Below are positions 22,249 to 29,843 of a stretch of DNA of 35,613 nt, one piece after another. The stretch covers positions 1 to 35,613 of the forward strand of contig JAFAYV010000057.1 of the NCBI GenBank assembly GCA_019240115.1, given 5' to 3'. Position 1 is the stretch's first letter. Each line of letters starts with the position of its first letter. Both the position numbers and the translations under genes were made by a program. Under the pieces are notes generated by a model that made no database searches, was not told the origin of the DNA, and saw nothing but the letters and a program-made list of their open reading frames with translations. The DNA is from Solirubrobacterales bacterium. GTDB lineage: Bacteria > Actinomycetota > Thermoleophilia > Solirubrobacterales > Solirubrobacteraceae.

Positions 22249-23193
22249 TCACGCGCGCGGGTGCGCATTGGCGTACGCGCTCCGCAACCGCCTCGACTCT
22301 ACTCGAGTGTATGCCTGCGTCGTGCCGATAGACGCGTGTCCGAGCAGCTCCTGGATCGCGCGCAGGTCCGCGCCCCCCTCGAGCAGGTGGGTCGCGAAGG
22401 AGTGGCGCAGCGCGTGCGGGTGGGCCTGCGCGAGCGCCGGCGCGTCGCACATCGCCAGCCGCGACCAGCCCCGCAGGCGCCGGCGGACGTCGGAGGTGCT
22501 CAGCCGGCGTCCGGACTTGGACACGAACAGGGCCGGCTCGACGGGCGCAAGCGCCGGCCGGCCCCGGGCCAGATAGGGCTCGAGCGCCGCGGCGGCGAGC
22601 TCGCCGACGGGCACGAGTCGCGTGCGGTCGCCCTTGCCGTGGACGCGCACGGACTCGGCGTCGAAGTCGATCGCGCCGAGATCGAGCGAGATGAGCTCCT
22701 CGGCGCGCAGGCCGCAGCCGTAGGCGAGCTCGAACAGCGCGCGGTCGCGCAGCTGCAGGGGCGTGGTGGCCGGGATCCGATCGAGCAGCGCAGCAAGCTC
22801 TGACGCCTTCAGCACGCGGGGGAGGCGCGCCGGGCGCTTGGGCGCGCGCAGCAGTTCGGCGGGATTGTCGGCGCGCGCGCCGGTCAGGACCTGCACGGCG
22901 AGCAGGCCACGCAGCGAGGCGAGCTTGCGCGCGATCGTGGCCGGCGCCTGCGCGTCGGCGGACAGGCCGGCGACATAGCGTCGGAGCGCTCGGATGTCGA
23001 CGGTCCGCGGCGAGAGGCTGCGCGCCGAGGCCCAGCGGGCGAACTGCAGGCTGTCGATCCGATAGGCGCGCGCCGTCTGCGCGGCGACCGCGCGGCGCCG
23101 CTGGTCCTCGGCGTACGCCGCCAGCGCGGCCTGCCACGCCGCCGAGAGGCGCGTATCCGCGTCGTCGGCGGCTGCACGCGGTGATCGGGCCAT
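22249..23193 (-). CDS. xerC: Tyrosine recombinase XerC
   Basis: The second Xer recombinase of the window. From the ATG at 23191-23193 it has 314 residues: core-binding domain (about 18-110) and catalytic domain with R163 (YGCGLRAEELI), K187 (VHGKGDRTRLVPVG), H260 and R263 (HPHALRHSFATHLL), H286 (LGHASIGTTQ) and Y295 (AYTRV). The longer open frame upstream is arginine-rich, overlaps noncoding sequence and was discarded. In Mycobacterium xerC follows dprA; here it lies downstream of dprA with a few genes inserted, which supports XerC. It probably acts with the XerD at 6404-7360. Confidence 0.92.
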   Translation of the reverse strand: MARSPRAAADDADTRLSAAWQAALAAYAEDQRRRAVAAQTARAYRIDSLQFARWASARSLSPRTVDIRALRRYVAGLSADAQAPATIARKLASLRGLLAVQVLTGARADNPAELLRAPKRPARLPRVLKASELAALLDRIPATTPLQLRDRALFELAYGCGLRAEELISLDLGAIDFDAESVRVHGKGDRTRLVPVGELAAAALEPYLARGRPALAPVEPALFVSKSGRRLSTSDVRRRLRGWSRLAMCDAPALAQAHPHALRHSFATHLLEGGADLRAIQELLGHASIGTTQAYTRVESRRLRSAYANAHPRA

Positions 23194-23260
23194 CGTGCTC
23201 GAGGTTCGGCGTGGCGCTCGCCGCACCTGCGCGGTCACCGCCGCGCCCTCGGGGCGGCCA

Positions 23261-24919
23261 CTAGGCCACGTGGACGAGCGTTCCGACCGGCGTGTACGGG
23301 AACACCCTGCCGGCGGTCGCGATCGGCATCTCCACGCAGCCCAGGCTCTGGGGGGACCCGTACTCCGCCCGCGTGAACCCGTGCAGCGCATCGCCGCCGT
23401 TGAAGTAGCTCACGTACGGGATGTCGGGATCGGAGTAGTGGCTCCCGTCGGGGTTGGTGCCGCTCATCGTCGTGGTGACGAGGTGCTCCTTGACGGTGAA
23501 GATGCCCTGGCTGGTCGGCGTGCCGGCGGCCCCGGTGTTGACCGGCGTGGTGATCACGACCTTGCCGTCGTGCCACAGGTTCAGGGTCTGGCTGTTCTCG
23601 TCGACGTCAGCCAGCGTGTAGCCGGAGGTCGAATGCTTGCCGGCGACCAGCGCCGCGATCAAGGCGTTCCACACGACGGGACTCGTGACGCCGTCGGTGG
23701 TCAGCCCATGGTCTCGCTCGAAGGCCATCAGCGCGCCCTGCATCATCACCCCGGACGCGCCCACCCGCCACATCCCCTTCAGCCACGCCGGCGTGTTCGG
23801 GTATCGCCAGGTGAAACGTCCGGCGGGCGCCTTGACCGCGGCGTCCTCCTGCGCGGCCGCGCTTCGTCCCGGCGCATGGCGAGCGTAGTGGAACTTCAGC
23901 GGCAGGTAGCCCATGATCGCCAGGATCTGCTGCAGCCGGACGATCGAGCCATCGGGCACCGTCCACTCCGGGCCAGGGCCGGGCGGAGCGCCGACGAGGC
24001 GCACGCCGGCCGGCACACCGATGCTGACCTTGGCGCCCAGGCCGTAGCCGTAGCCGGTGGGCACGAACTGGATCGCGTGGCCGGTCAGGGTTCGCCAGTG
24101 GCCGGGCGTGGCCGGCGTCAGGACCGGCCGGTGCGAGCCGAGGACCGTGCCGACCGGCTTGGAGAAGCTGACGGTGATCTTCGTCGTCGGCTTGATATGA
24201 GCGCCGGGCGCCGGGCTCGTGACCGCGCTCGCCGATCCGCCGGCGGGGAACCAGCTGACCATCCGCGGCGCGGCGCTCTCCCAGCGCCGCGGGGCGGCGG
24301 CCAGGAACACCGAGCCGGCCTCCGACCCACGCGGGAGCGTGATCACGTCGGTCGGCCGGGCCAGCACATGGCGAGTCAGGCCGTTGGCGTGGGCGCCGGA
24401 GGCGTAGACCTCGATCGGCGCCTTGAAGTGCAGTCGCAGCGGGTCGTGACGGGGCAACGTGATGTAGTGCGAACGCAGGCTGGCCGTGGGCGTCGTCAGG
24501 TCCAGGCTCAGCCGCCGGCGACCGCCGCCCAGCCAGGCGATCCAGCCGGGCCGCTTGACCACGACCTGCAGCGAGACCCTCTCGCCGGCGAGGATCGTCC
24601 CCTGCGGATACACGCGGTCGTGGCGCACGACGACCGCGATCGGCGTGCTGTGCGGTCCGGTCACGAGGCTGACCTGCTCCGTCGTTCCGCCGCCGAGCGG
24701 CATCCCGATCCTGGCCAGGGCCTGGGGATCAGAGCTCAGGCTCGCCCTGGCCGAGGCGAAGATGACCGCGACCACGGCAAGCGCCGCGAGCACGAGCAGC
24801 GCGACGCCGCCGCCGATGTATCGCCCACGGCGAAACCGGCTCTTCGCCGGCGCGGAGCCGGCAGGGTCGAGAGGAGCGCTCGCTCCCGTCGACCCGCGCA
24901 GAGATGAAACGTTCGCCAC
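23261..24919 (-). CDS. Membrane-anchored L,D-transpeptidase (YkuD domain)
   Basis: The 552-residue protein has a basic N-terminus, one transmembrane helix (about 34-56, YIGGGVALLVLAALAVVAV) and a long outer part. After a poorly known region (60-220) comes an Ig-like stretch (about 225-320, with TTKITVSFSKPVG), then a peptidoglycan-binding-like segment (RLQQILAIMGYLPLKF; GALMAFERDHGLTTDGVTSP) and a C-terminal YkuD domain whose active site reads HGFTRAEYGSPQSLGCVEM, with H513 and nucleophile C528. It should form 3-3 cross-links or attach proteins in the cell wall. The GTG start is preceded by TACCAT (24928-24933) at eight bases, suggesting a leaderless message. The actinobacterial Ldt with tandem Ig-like domains is the closest known design; this one differs by its long 60-220 region. 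Confidence 0.9.
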   Translation of the reverse strand: MANVSSLRGSTGASAPLDPAGSAPAKSRFRRGRYIGGGVALLVLAALAVVAVIFASARASLSSDPQALARIGMPLGGGTTEQVSLVTGPHSTPIAVVVRHDRVYPQGTILAGERVSLQVVVKRPGWIAWLGGGRRRLSLDLTTPTASLRSHYITLPRHDPLRLHFKAPIEVYASGAHANGLTRHVLARPTDVITLPRGSEAGSVFLAAAPRRWESAAPRMVSWFPAGGSASAVTSPAPGAHIKPTTKITVSFSKPVGTVLGSHRPVLTPATPGHWRTLTGHAIQFVPTGYGYGLGAKVSIGVPAGVRLVGAPPGPGPEWTVPDGSIVRLQQILAIMGYLPLKFHYARHAPGRSAAAQEDAAVKAPAGRFTWRYPNTPAWLKGMWRVGASGVMMQGALMAFERDHGLTTDGVTSPVVWNALIAALVAGKHSTSGYTLADVDENSQTLNLWHDGKVVITTPVNTGAAGTPTSQGIFTVKEHLVTTTMSGTNPDGSHYSDPDIPYVSYFNGGDALHGFTRAEYGSPQSLGCVEMPIATAGRVFPYTPVGTLVHVA

Positions 24920-24927
24920 CGCTGGAA

Positions 24928-24933
24928 ATGGTA
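24928..24933 (-). promoter_or_regulatory. Candidate -10 box for the L,D-transpeptidase gene
   Basis: TACCAT fits TANNNT and ends eight bases before the GTG start; no ribosome site lies between. No -35 was recognised. Confidence 0.35.
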
Positions 24934-25204
24934 ACGACCGCTGGGATGTTCGCGACCCGGGGATCGGCGCGCTGCAATCAGGGTTGCGTCGTCTCGGCGA
25001 TTTCGCCGGGTGCGCACGGGCTTGACCCGCCGAACCTGCAGCGAGCGCTCCGTGGGGACGGCGCCGATGCCGACTCCCGGCCGTTGGCGAGCGCGCGGCT
25101 GCGAGGCGAGATCGCGCGTGATGGTCGCCATCCGCGGCGCGAGGCCACGGCGCGGGGCCGCGGCGGCGGGGTCTCAGCCCGAGGCGCCGGGCCGCGGCGC
25201 GGTC
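24934..25204. other. Noncoding gap with a partial duplication of the upstream gene's end
   Basis: No gene with sensible residue use is seen on either strand. The right end holds two related stretches of about 24-27 bp (25155-25181 and 25189-25212), both containing GTCTCAGCCCG. The second one includes the stop codon of the 215-residue protein, so the end of that gene has been partly duplicated. The rest shows nothing I can identify. Confidence 0.5.
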
Positions 25205-25852
25205 TCAGCCCGCGGTGTCGAGCGGCTCGCCGGGCTCGCTGGACCCGGGGGCGCTGCCGGCGCGCCGGGCGGCGGCGCGCAGGCGGGCGCGCTCCCACTG
25301 GGACAGCCGCCATAGGTCGCGCTTGACCTTCGCCGGGTCGAGCTGGCGGCCCGGCAGGTGCATGTTGGCGGTGCAGATGAGCCGCTTCTCGTCGCCGGTC
25401 AGCGCCATCCACTTCGCGAGCACGTCGTCGGAGTCGGGCAGGCGGGCCGAGCCGTACGGGCGGGTGTCGTCCGGAAAGGCGACGCAGTACTCGTTCAGGA
25501 GCCGATGCGTCTGGGCCATGTAGGCGACGATCGCCCGGTGGGGATGGATGAGGTAGGCATACGGTGCGCCGCCGGTGCCGCCGGCCTCGGCGGGCCCATC
25601 GGCCTGCGCGCCCCACACGCGGATGAAGCCGAGATCGCGGTACATCGCCCACTCCTCCTCGTTGACGCACGAGCGCAGCAGCGTGCGGGCGCGCTGCTCG
25701 GCACGTCGCTCGCGACCCGGGTCGTAGGGCATCGGGGGCGCGACCCGGCGGCGCGCGCGGTGACGGGACCAGAGCTCCTCGAGGCGCGGCAGCAGTTCCT
25801 CGGAGAGCAGCGCGACGGCGACCAGCGCCGTCGCGACGAGTGCCAGCAGCAC
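25205..25852 (-). CDS. Unknown protein with an N-terminal membrane anchor (215 aa)
   Basis: The N-terminus MLLALVATALVAVALLSEEL is one hydrophobic helix, followed by an acidic-to-basic linker and a soluble domain. Well-formed stretches include RTLLRSCVNEEEWAMYRDLG, RVWG, YAYLIHPHRAIVAYMAQTHR and LICTANMHLPGRQLDPAKVK. The C-terminus is basic and then Gly/Ser/Pro-rich. I do not recognise the family; the two cysteines and histidines are not arranged as a metal site I know. The GTG start lies 12 bp after the 82-residue gene, so the two are probably co-transcribed downstream of thiD. The final bases are part of a small duplication. Confidence 0.65.
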   Translation of the reverse strand: MLLALVATALVAVALLSEELLPRLEELWSRHRARRRVAPPMPYDPGRERRAEQRARTLLRSCVNEEEWAMYRDLGFIRVWGAQADGPAEAGGTGGAPYAYLIHPHRAIVAYMAQTHRLLNEYCVAFPDDTRPYGSARLPDSDDVLAKWMALTGDEKRLICTANMHLPGRQLDPAKVKRDLWRLSQWERARLRAAARRAGSAPGSSEPGEPLDTAG

Positions 25853-25864
25853 CGCGCGAGAGGC

Positions 25865-26113
25865 CTACCGCCCCCCGGCCGCGCGCGGGAAGAAGATCAC
25901 GCGCTCGGCGTCCCGGGGGACGTCGGCGAAGGACTTGACCATCTGCGCCTGACGGCGTCCGGTGACGTCGGAGAGGGGAACGGCCGCCCACTGGCCGTCC
26001 TGGAGCTGGCGGCGGAACTCCTCCACGAGCCGCCGCTCGTCGTCGGCGAGCTCGACGTCGCCCTCGGCGATCAGCACCTCTCCATGCCCGGGCTTCATCC
26101 TCAGGAAGCGCAC
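25865..26113 (-). CDS. Small unknown protein (82 aa)
   Basis: The sequence begins MRFLRMKPGHGEVLIAEGDV and continues with ELADDERRLVEEFRRQLQDG, QWAAVPLSDVTGRRQAQMVK, and the acidic end region DVPRDAERVIFFPRAAGGR. The pattern of strands around one helix suggests a compact alpha/beta fold. No family is recognised. It lies seven bases after thiD and 12 bp before the 215-residue gene, in a three-gene run. The GTG start is the only good one near the thiD stop; an ATG five codons inside is the alternative. Confidence 0.6.
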   Translation of the reverse strand: MRFLRMKPGHGEVLIAEGDVELADDERRLVEEFRRQLQDGQWAAVPLSDVTGRRQAQMVKSFADVPRDAERVIFFPRAAGGR

Positions 26114-26120
26114 GCGGCGA

Positions 26121-26921
26121 TTATGTCACGGTCAGCACGTCGACCGGGCCCGGCCCGGCGCCGATGTCGGTCAGCCCATCGGCGACCGCCTGTGCGGCCC
26201 GTCGCTTCGCTGTCCGCGCCGCCTGCAGCGGCGGGTCACCCCACGCCAGCCGCGCGGCGAGGACCGAGGAGTGCGTGCAGCCCGAGCCGTGCGCGGCCCC
26301 ATCGGGGTGGCGCTCGCCCCCGATCCACACGAGCGCCGCGCCGTCGTAGAAGATGTCGGTCGCCTCGGCGCGGTGGCCCCCGGTGACCACGACGCAGCGC
26401 GGTCCGAGCGCATGCACCGCGCGGGCGAGCGCCTCGGGGTCGGCGTCGGCCGGCGCTCCGGCGAGCGCGGCGGCCTCGGGCACGTTGGGCGTGACGACCG
26501 TCGCGCGCGGCAGCAGCACCTCGACGAGCGCGTCGCGCGCCGCCTCGTCGAGCAGCCGAGCGCCGGACTCGGAGACCATCACGGGGTCCAGGACGACCGG
26601 CACCTCGCGCGCGGGGGCGTGGAGCTCGTCGAGCGCCGCGGCGACCGCCTCGATCGCCGCGCCGCCTCCGACCATCCCGATCTTCACCGCGTCGACGCCG
26701 ATGTCGGTGGCGACCGCGCGGACCTGGGCGAGGATCATGGCCGGCGCCACCGGGGCGACGTCGGTCACCGCAACCGTGTTCTGCGCGGTGATCGCGGTGA
26801 TCGCGGTCATCCCGTGGACGCCGCAGGCGGCGAACGCCTTCAGGTCGGCCTGGATCCCGGCTCCGCCGCCCGAGTCCGAGCCCGCGATCGAGAGCACGCG
26901 GGGGATGCGCCGGAGGGGCAT
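26121..26921 (-). CDS. thiD: Hydroxymethylpyrimidine/phosphomethylpyrimidine kinase
   Basis: Phosphorylates HMP and then HMP-P in the pyrimidine branch of thiamine synthesis. The 266-residue ribokinase-fold protein opens PRVLSIAGSDSGGGAGIQAD with the substrate-binding GSDS-GGGAG loop. It contains PVVLDPVMVSESGARLL and ends with the anion-hole and catalytic region HGSGCTHSSVLAARLAWG, where the catalytic Cys in GxGC is present. No other thiamine gene is in the window. The ATG (26919-26921) is only two bases from a 60-bp inverted repeat, and no TPP riboswitch motif was found. ThiD fits better than pyridoxal kinase because of the GSDSGGGAGIQAD loop. Confidence 0.94.
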   Translation of the reverse strand: MPLRRIPRVLSIAGSDSGGGAGIQADLKAFAACGVHGMTAITAITAQNTVAVTDVAPVAPAMILAQVRAVATDIGVDAVKIGMVGGGAAIEAVAAALDELHAPAREVPVVLDPVMVSESGARLLDEAARDALVEVLLPRATVVTPNVPEAAALAGAPADADPEALARAVHALGPRCVVVTGGHRAEATDIFYDGAALVWIGGERHPDGAAHGSGCTHSSVLAARLAWGDPPLQAARTAKRRAAQAVADGLTDIGAGPGPVDVLTVT

Positions 26922-26923
26922 CA

Positions 26924-26983
26924 GTGGTCGGCCCCGTAAGTACGGTCGTGCTCGAATGCGAGCGTACTTGCGAGGACGGCCAC
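26924..26983. repeat. 60-bp inverted repeat abutting the thiD start
   Basis: Two 20-bp arms (26924-26943 and 26964-26983) match at 16 of 20 positions when one is reversed and complemented; their inner ends are GTAAGTAC/GTACTTGC. A nested perfect stem GCTCG/CGAGC (26950-26954, 26959-26963) closes a four-base loop AATG. In RNA, extra G-U pairs make the fold stronger on the plus strand than on the thiD strand. The element ends two bases before the thiD ATG and covers the place where a ribosome-binding site would be. It could be a translational control element, a protein-binding palindrome or a repeat. Confidence 0.6.
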
Positions 26984-27001
26984 GAGCGCGAGGTTAGTGT
27001 C

Positions 27002-27019
27002 CGCGTCCCGTCGGACGCG
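27002..27019. terminator. Hairpin after dprA
   Basis: CGCGTCC (27002-27008), loop CGTC and GGACGCG (27013-27019) form a perfect 7-bp stem eight bases beyond the dprA stop. The stem overlaps the sequence AGTGTCCGCGTCC (26996-27008), whose complement also occurs at 30268-30280 and, with one change, at 34198-34210. No U-run follows. Confidence 0.4.
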
Positions 27020-27026
27020 CGCCGGC

Positions 27027-28175
27027 TCAGGGCAGCGAGATGTACCGCCCGCCCGGCCCGCGTCGCAGCCGGCCCTCGAGCTCGAGCGCCGCCAGCGCCG
27101 CCAGGCCGGCGTTCAGCTCGAGCCCCGCCCGGCGGATCGCCGCCGGCACCTCGTGGCCGTCGGCGATCGCCTGCAGGAGGGCCGCCGCCCGCGGCTCGCG
27201 GGGGGCGGGGGGACCGGGCCGCGCCGAGCCGGGGCGGGGGTCGAGCGCCGCGTCGCCGAGCACCTCGTCGAGCACCGGCTCACAGCCGTCGACGAGCGTC
27301 GCGCCGCCGCGCAGCAGCCGGTGGGGCCCGACCGACAGCGAGGAGCCGATGTCGCCGGGCACCGCCCCCACCGGCCGGCCGAGCTCGGCGGCGACGCCCG
27401 CGGTCAGCAGCGCTCCCGAGCCGGCCCGACCCTGGACGACGACCGTCATCGCGGCGAGGCCCGCGATGATCCGGTTGCGCGCGGGGAACATCCAGCGCCG
27501 CGCCGACGCCCCCGGCGCGAGCTCGGAGACGACCAGGCCGGCGTGCAGGACCCGGGCGTGGAGCCCGCGCGAGGCGGCGGGCGGCCGGTCGGGCCCGGCC
27601 GCGAGCACCGCGACCGTCCGGCCGCCGGCCTCGAGCGCTCCCGCGTGCGCCGCCGAGTCGATTCCCGAGGCCAGGCCGCTGACGACGGTGACCCCGGCCG
27701 CGCTCAGGTCGCGGGCGAGCGCCTCTGCGACCGCGACGCCCGATGGCGAGGGGCGGCGCGATCCGACGACCGCGACCGCGGGTCCGGACAGCAGCTCGTG
27801 GCGCCGCGCGACGTTCCCGAGGGCGTGCAGCACCGCGGGCGGCGCCGGAAGCTTGCGGAGCGGCTGCGGATACGCGGCCGAGCAGCGGCAGACGAGCTCG
27901 ACGCCGAGCGCCGCGCAGCGCGCCCGCTCGCCGGCGGGCTGGGCCTCCGTGCGCTCATCCCCGATCGCCGCGGCGTGCGGCCCGCCGATCGCAGCGATCA
28001 GCGCCGCGTCGTCGAGCGCGAGCAGGTCGCCGGCCCGGGCCCGGGCCCGCTCGAGATGGCCGGCGAGGCGCCCGAGCAGCCAGGTGCGACGCACGCAGGC
28101 GTCGCACGCGCTCGCCGCCGGGCCGGGGGTGCCCGCGCCGGGGGCGCCCGCGCCGGGGATGCCCGCGCCGCTCAC
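27027..28175 (-). CDS. dprA: DNA processing protein DprA
   Basis: DprA protects incoming single-stranded DNA and loads RecA during transformation. From the GTG at 28173-28175 (overlapping the comM stop as GTGA) it has 382 residues. A SAM-like N-terminal part is preceded by a 17-residue Gly/Ala/Pro repeat. The Rossmann core contains VAVVGSRRPSPSGVAVAEAL, SGLASGIDSAAHAGAL, FPARNRIIAGLA and GSGALLTAG, the ssDNA-binding signatures. The C-terminal winged helix (about 320-382) ends LEGRLRRGPGGRYISLP. CDACVRRTWLL near residue 24 is a lineage feature. It follows comM, the normal actinobacterial order. Other competence genes are not in the window, so natural transformation is not proven. Confidence 0.92.
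   Translation of the reverse strand: MSGAGIPGAGAPGAGTPGPAASACDACVRRTWLLGRLAGHLERARARAGDLLALDDAALIAAIGGPHAAAIGDERTEAQPAGERARCAALGVELVCRCSAAYPQPLRKLPAPPAVLHALGNVARRHELLSGPAVAVVGSRRPSPSGVAVAEALARDLSAAGVTVVSGLASGIDSAAHAGALEAGGRTVAVLAAGPDRPPAASRGLHARVLHAGLVVSELAPGASARRWMFPARNRIIAGLAAMTVVVQGRAGSGALLTAGVAAELGRPVGAVPGDIGSSLSVGPHRLLRGGATLVDGCEPVLDEVLGDAALDPRPGSARPGPPAPREPRAAALLQAIADGHEVPAAIRRAGLELNAGLAALAALELEGRLRRGPGGRYISLP
28122..28166. repeat. 15-bp coding tandem repeat at the DprA N-terminus
   Basis: Three 15-bp units GCCGGGGGTGCCCGC (with single changes) encode GAGxP repeats at residues 3-17 of DprA. Because the unit is a multiple of three, copy changes would keep the frame. Confidence 0.8.
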
Positions 28176-29716
28176 TGGGCCGGTGACGCCGGAGCGGCGA
28201 GCTCGTGGCCGACGCGCTGACGGAACGCCAGCGCGACGAGAACGTCGGCGCAGGTGACCGTCGCATGCGCCTCGAGATCGGCGATCGTGCGCGCGACGCG
28301 CACGACGCGATGGCGCCCCCGCGCGCTCAGCCGCCCGGCCGCATAGGCGCGGCTCAGCTCGGCCTCGGCGTCGGCGGCCATCCGCACGCGCTCGCTCGCC
28401 ATCCGCACGCTCATCTGCCCGTTGCAGGCGACGCCGGCGCCGGCCAGGCGCTCGCGCTGGCGCGCCCGCGCCGCCTCGACGCGCTCGCGGGCCTCCGCCG
28501 AGCTCCAGCGGGCCGCGGTCGCCAGCTCCTCGGCGGCGGGACGACGGACGTCGACGAGCAGGTCCATGCGGTCCAGCAGCGGACCGCTCAGGCGCCGGCG
28601 GTGGCGACGCAGCTCGAGGTCGCCGCAGCGGCAGCGATCGTCGACCCCGGCGAAGCCACAGGGGCACGGGTTCGTCGCCGCGACGAGCGCAAAGCGCGTC
28701 GGAAACGACACCGAGCGCTGCGCCCGGACGATCGTCACCGCGCCGTCCTCGAGCGGCTGGCGCAGCGCGTCGAGCGCCGGACGGCGGAACTCCGACAGCT
28801 CGTCGAGGAAGAGGACGCCGTGGTGGGCCAGGGTCGCTTCGCCCGGGCGGGGCGGGGTGCCACCGCCCGCGAGCCCCGACGCGGAGACCGTATGGTGCGG
28901 GGCGCGGAACGGGCGGCGATCGATCAGACCGCCGGGCGGGCGCCCGGCGACGCTGTGGATCCGGGTGACCTCGATCGCCTCGGCGCGGGTCAGCGGCGGC
29001 AGGATCGACGGCAGCCGGCGGGCGAGCATCGTCTTGCCGGTCCCCGGCGCCCCCTCCATCAGCAGGTTGTGTCCGCCGGCGGCGGCGATCTGCAGCGCCA
29101 GCAGGGGCGCCTCGTGGCCGCGCACGTCGGCGAGATCGACGCTCTCCGCCGCCGGGCCGCTCCCGGCCGCGCGCGGAGCCGGGGGCGGCGGCAGCTGCGG
29201 CGGCGGCTGACCGCGCAGCACCGCCGCCGCCTGCGCAAGATGGCCGACCGCCACGAGCTCGGGGCCTCCGACGAGCGCCGCCTCCCGGGCGCGCTGCGCG
29301 GGCACGATCAAGCGGGCGCACCCGGCCCGGCACGCCCCCTCGGCCACGGCGAGGGCGCCGGGCGAGTCGCGCAGCTCGCCGCCCAGCGAGAGCTCGCCGA
29401 ACACCGCGCACCGGTGCAGGCGGTGGCGGGGGACCTGCTCGCTGGCCGCGAGCACGGCGAGCGCGATCGCTGCGTCGAAGCCGGGACCGGCCTTGCGCAG
29501 GAAGGCCGGCGCCAGGTTGGCGGTGATCCGGCCTGCCGGGAACGCGAAGCCGGAGTTCAGGATCGCGGCGCGGATGCGGTCGCGGGATTCACGCACCGCG
29601 GTGTCGCCGAGGCCGACGATCGTGAACGACGGCAGGCCACTGCGGATGTCGACCTCGACCCACACCTGGCGCGGCTCCACGCCGTCGATGGCAAACGTGG
29701 TGACGCATGCGAGCAC
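28172..29716 (-). CDS. comM: ComM/YifB family AAA+ ATPase (Mg-chelatase-like)
   Basis: The 514-residue protein has the family layout: an N-terminal Lon-protease-like domain (1-165, starting MLACVTTFAIDGVEPRQVWV, with SLGGELRDSPGAL), a Pro-rich linker (170-190), and the AAA+ core with Walker A EGAPGTGKTMLARRLPSILP (221-240), Walker B VLFLDELSEF, a CPCGFAG zinc-like loop and the C-terminal helical lid. ComM is a hexameric helicase that promotes branch migration during transformation. The GTG start is preceded at nine bases by TAGCGT. It is divergent from yraN with 141 bp between them, and its stop overlaps dprA. Confidence 0.94.
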   Translation of the reverse strand: MLACVTTFAIDGVEPRQVWVEVDIRSGLPSFTIVGLGDTAVRESRDRIRAAILNSGFAFPAGRITANLAPAFLRKAGPGFDAAIALAVLAASEQVPRHRLHRCAVFGELSLGGELRDSPGALAVAEGACRAGCARLIVPAQRAREAALVGGPELVAVGHLAQAAAVLRGQPPPQLPPPPAPRAAGSGPAAESVDLADVRGHEAPLLALQIAAAGGHNLLMEGAPGTGKTMLARRLPSILPPLTRAEAIEVTRIHSVAGRPPGGLIDRRPFRAPHHTVSASGLAGGGTPPRPGEATLAHHGVLFLDELSEFRRPALDALRQPLEDGAVTIVRAQRSVSFPTRFALVAATNPCPCGFAGVDDRCRCGDLELRRHRRRLSGPLLDRMDLLVDVRRPAAEELATAARWSSAEARERVEAARARQRERLAGAGVACNGQMSVRMASERVRMAADAEAELSRAYAAGRLSARGRHRVVRVARTIADLEAHATVTCADVLVALAFRQRVGHELAAPASPAQ

Positions 29717-29725
29717 GGCCTCGAC

Positions 29726-29731
29726 ACGCTA
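29726..29731 (-). promoter_or_regulatory. Candidate -10 box for comM-dprA
   Basis: TAGCGT (TANNNT) ends nine bases before the GTG of comM. The same hexamer occurs before recO. It would drive comM and dprA away from yraN. Confidence 0.3.
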
Positions 29732-29776
29732 CGCGTCACGACGTCGCGTGGGGGTCGCGCGGCGTCAGGAGAGTGC

Positions 29777-29795
29777 GTCTTTTCCAGGTCTTTTC
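29777..29795. promoter_or_regulatory. Direct repeat of period 11 in the comM-yraN gap
   Basis: GTCTTTTC occurs twice (29777-29784 and 29788-29795) with a three-base spacer, so the copies are one helical turn apart on the same DNA face. The T-runs are unusual in such GC-rich DNA. It lies between the divergent promoters of comM and yraN and could bind a regulator of either or both. Confidence 0.4.
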
Positions 29796-29843
29796 GACAC
29801 ACAGTCGGCACGGCTGGACGCCCATCCGGCACGCGATCTCGCC

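Noticed and set aside
18555-22331. Forward frame of 1258 codons
   Set aside because: It is antisense to the zinc-ribbon, EF-G-like and sigma factor genes, which have clear families. The peptide is rich in Arg, Gly, Val and Asp and has no domain. Such frames are common in GC-rich DNA.
22230-23137. Second reading frame over xerC
   Set aside because: The Arg-rich composition is a shadow of the Xer recombinase, whose full catalytic set is in the other frame.
26922-27026. TPP riboswitch before thiD
   Set aside because: Neither the CTGAGA nor the ACCTGA-type conserved segments are present; only an inverted repeat is seen.
28176-29411. N-terminal extension of DprA through comM
   Set aside because: It is out of frame with comM and gives Arg/Pro-rich sequence; the GTGA overlap gives the natural DprA start.
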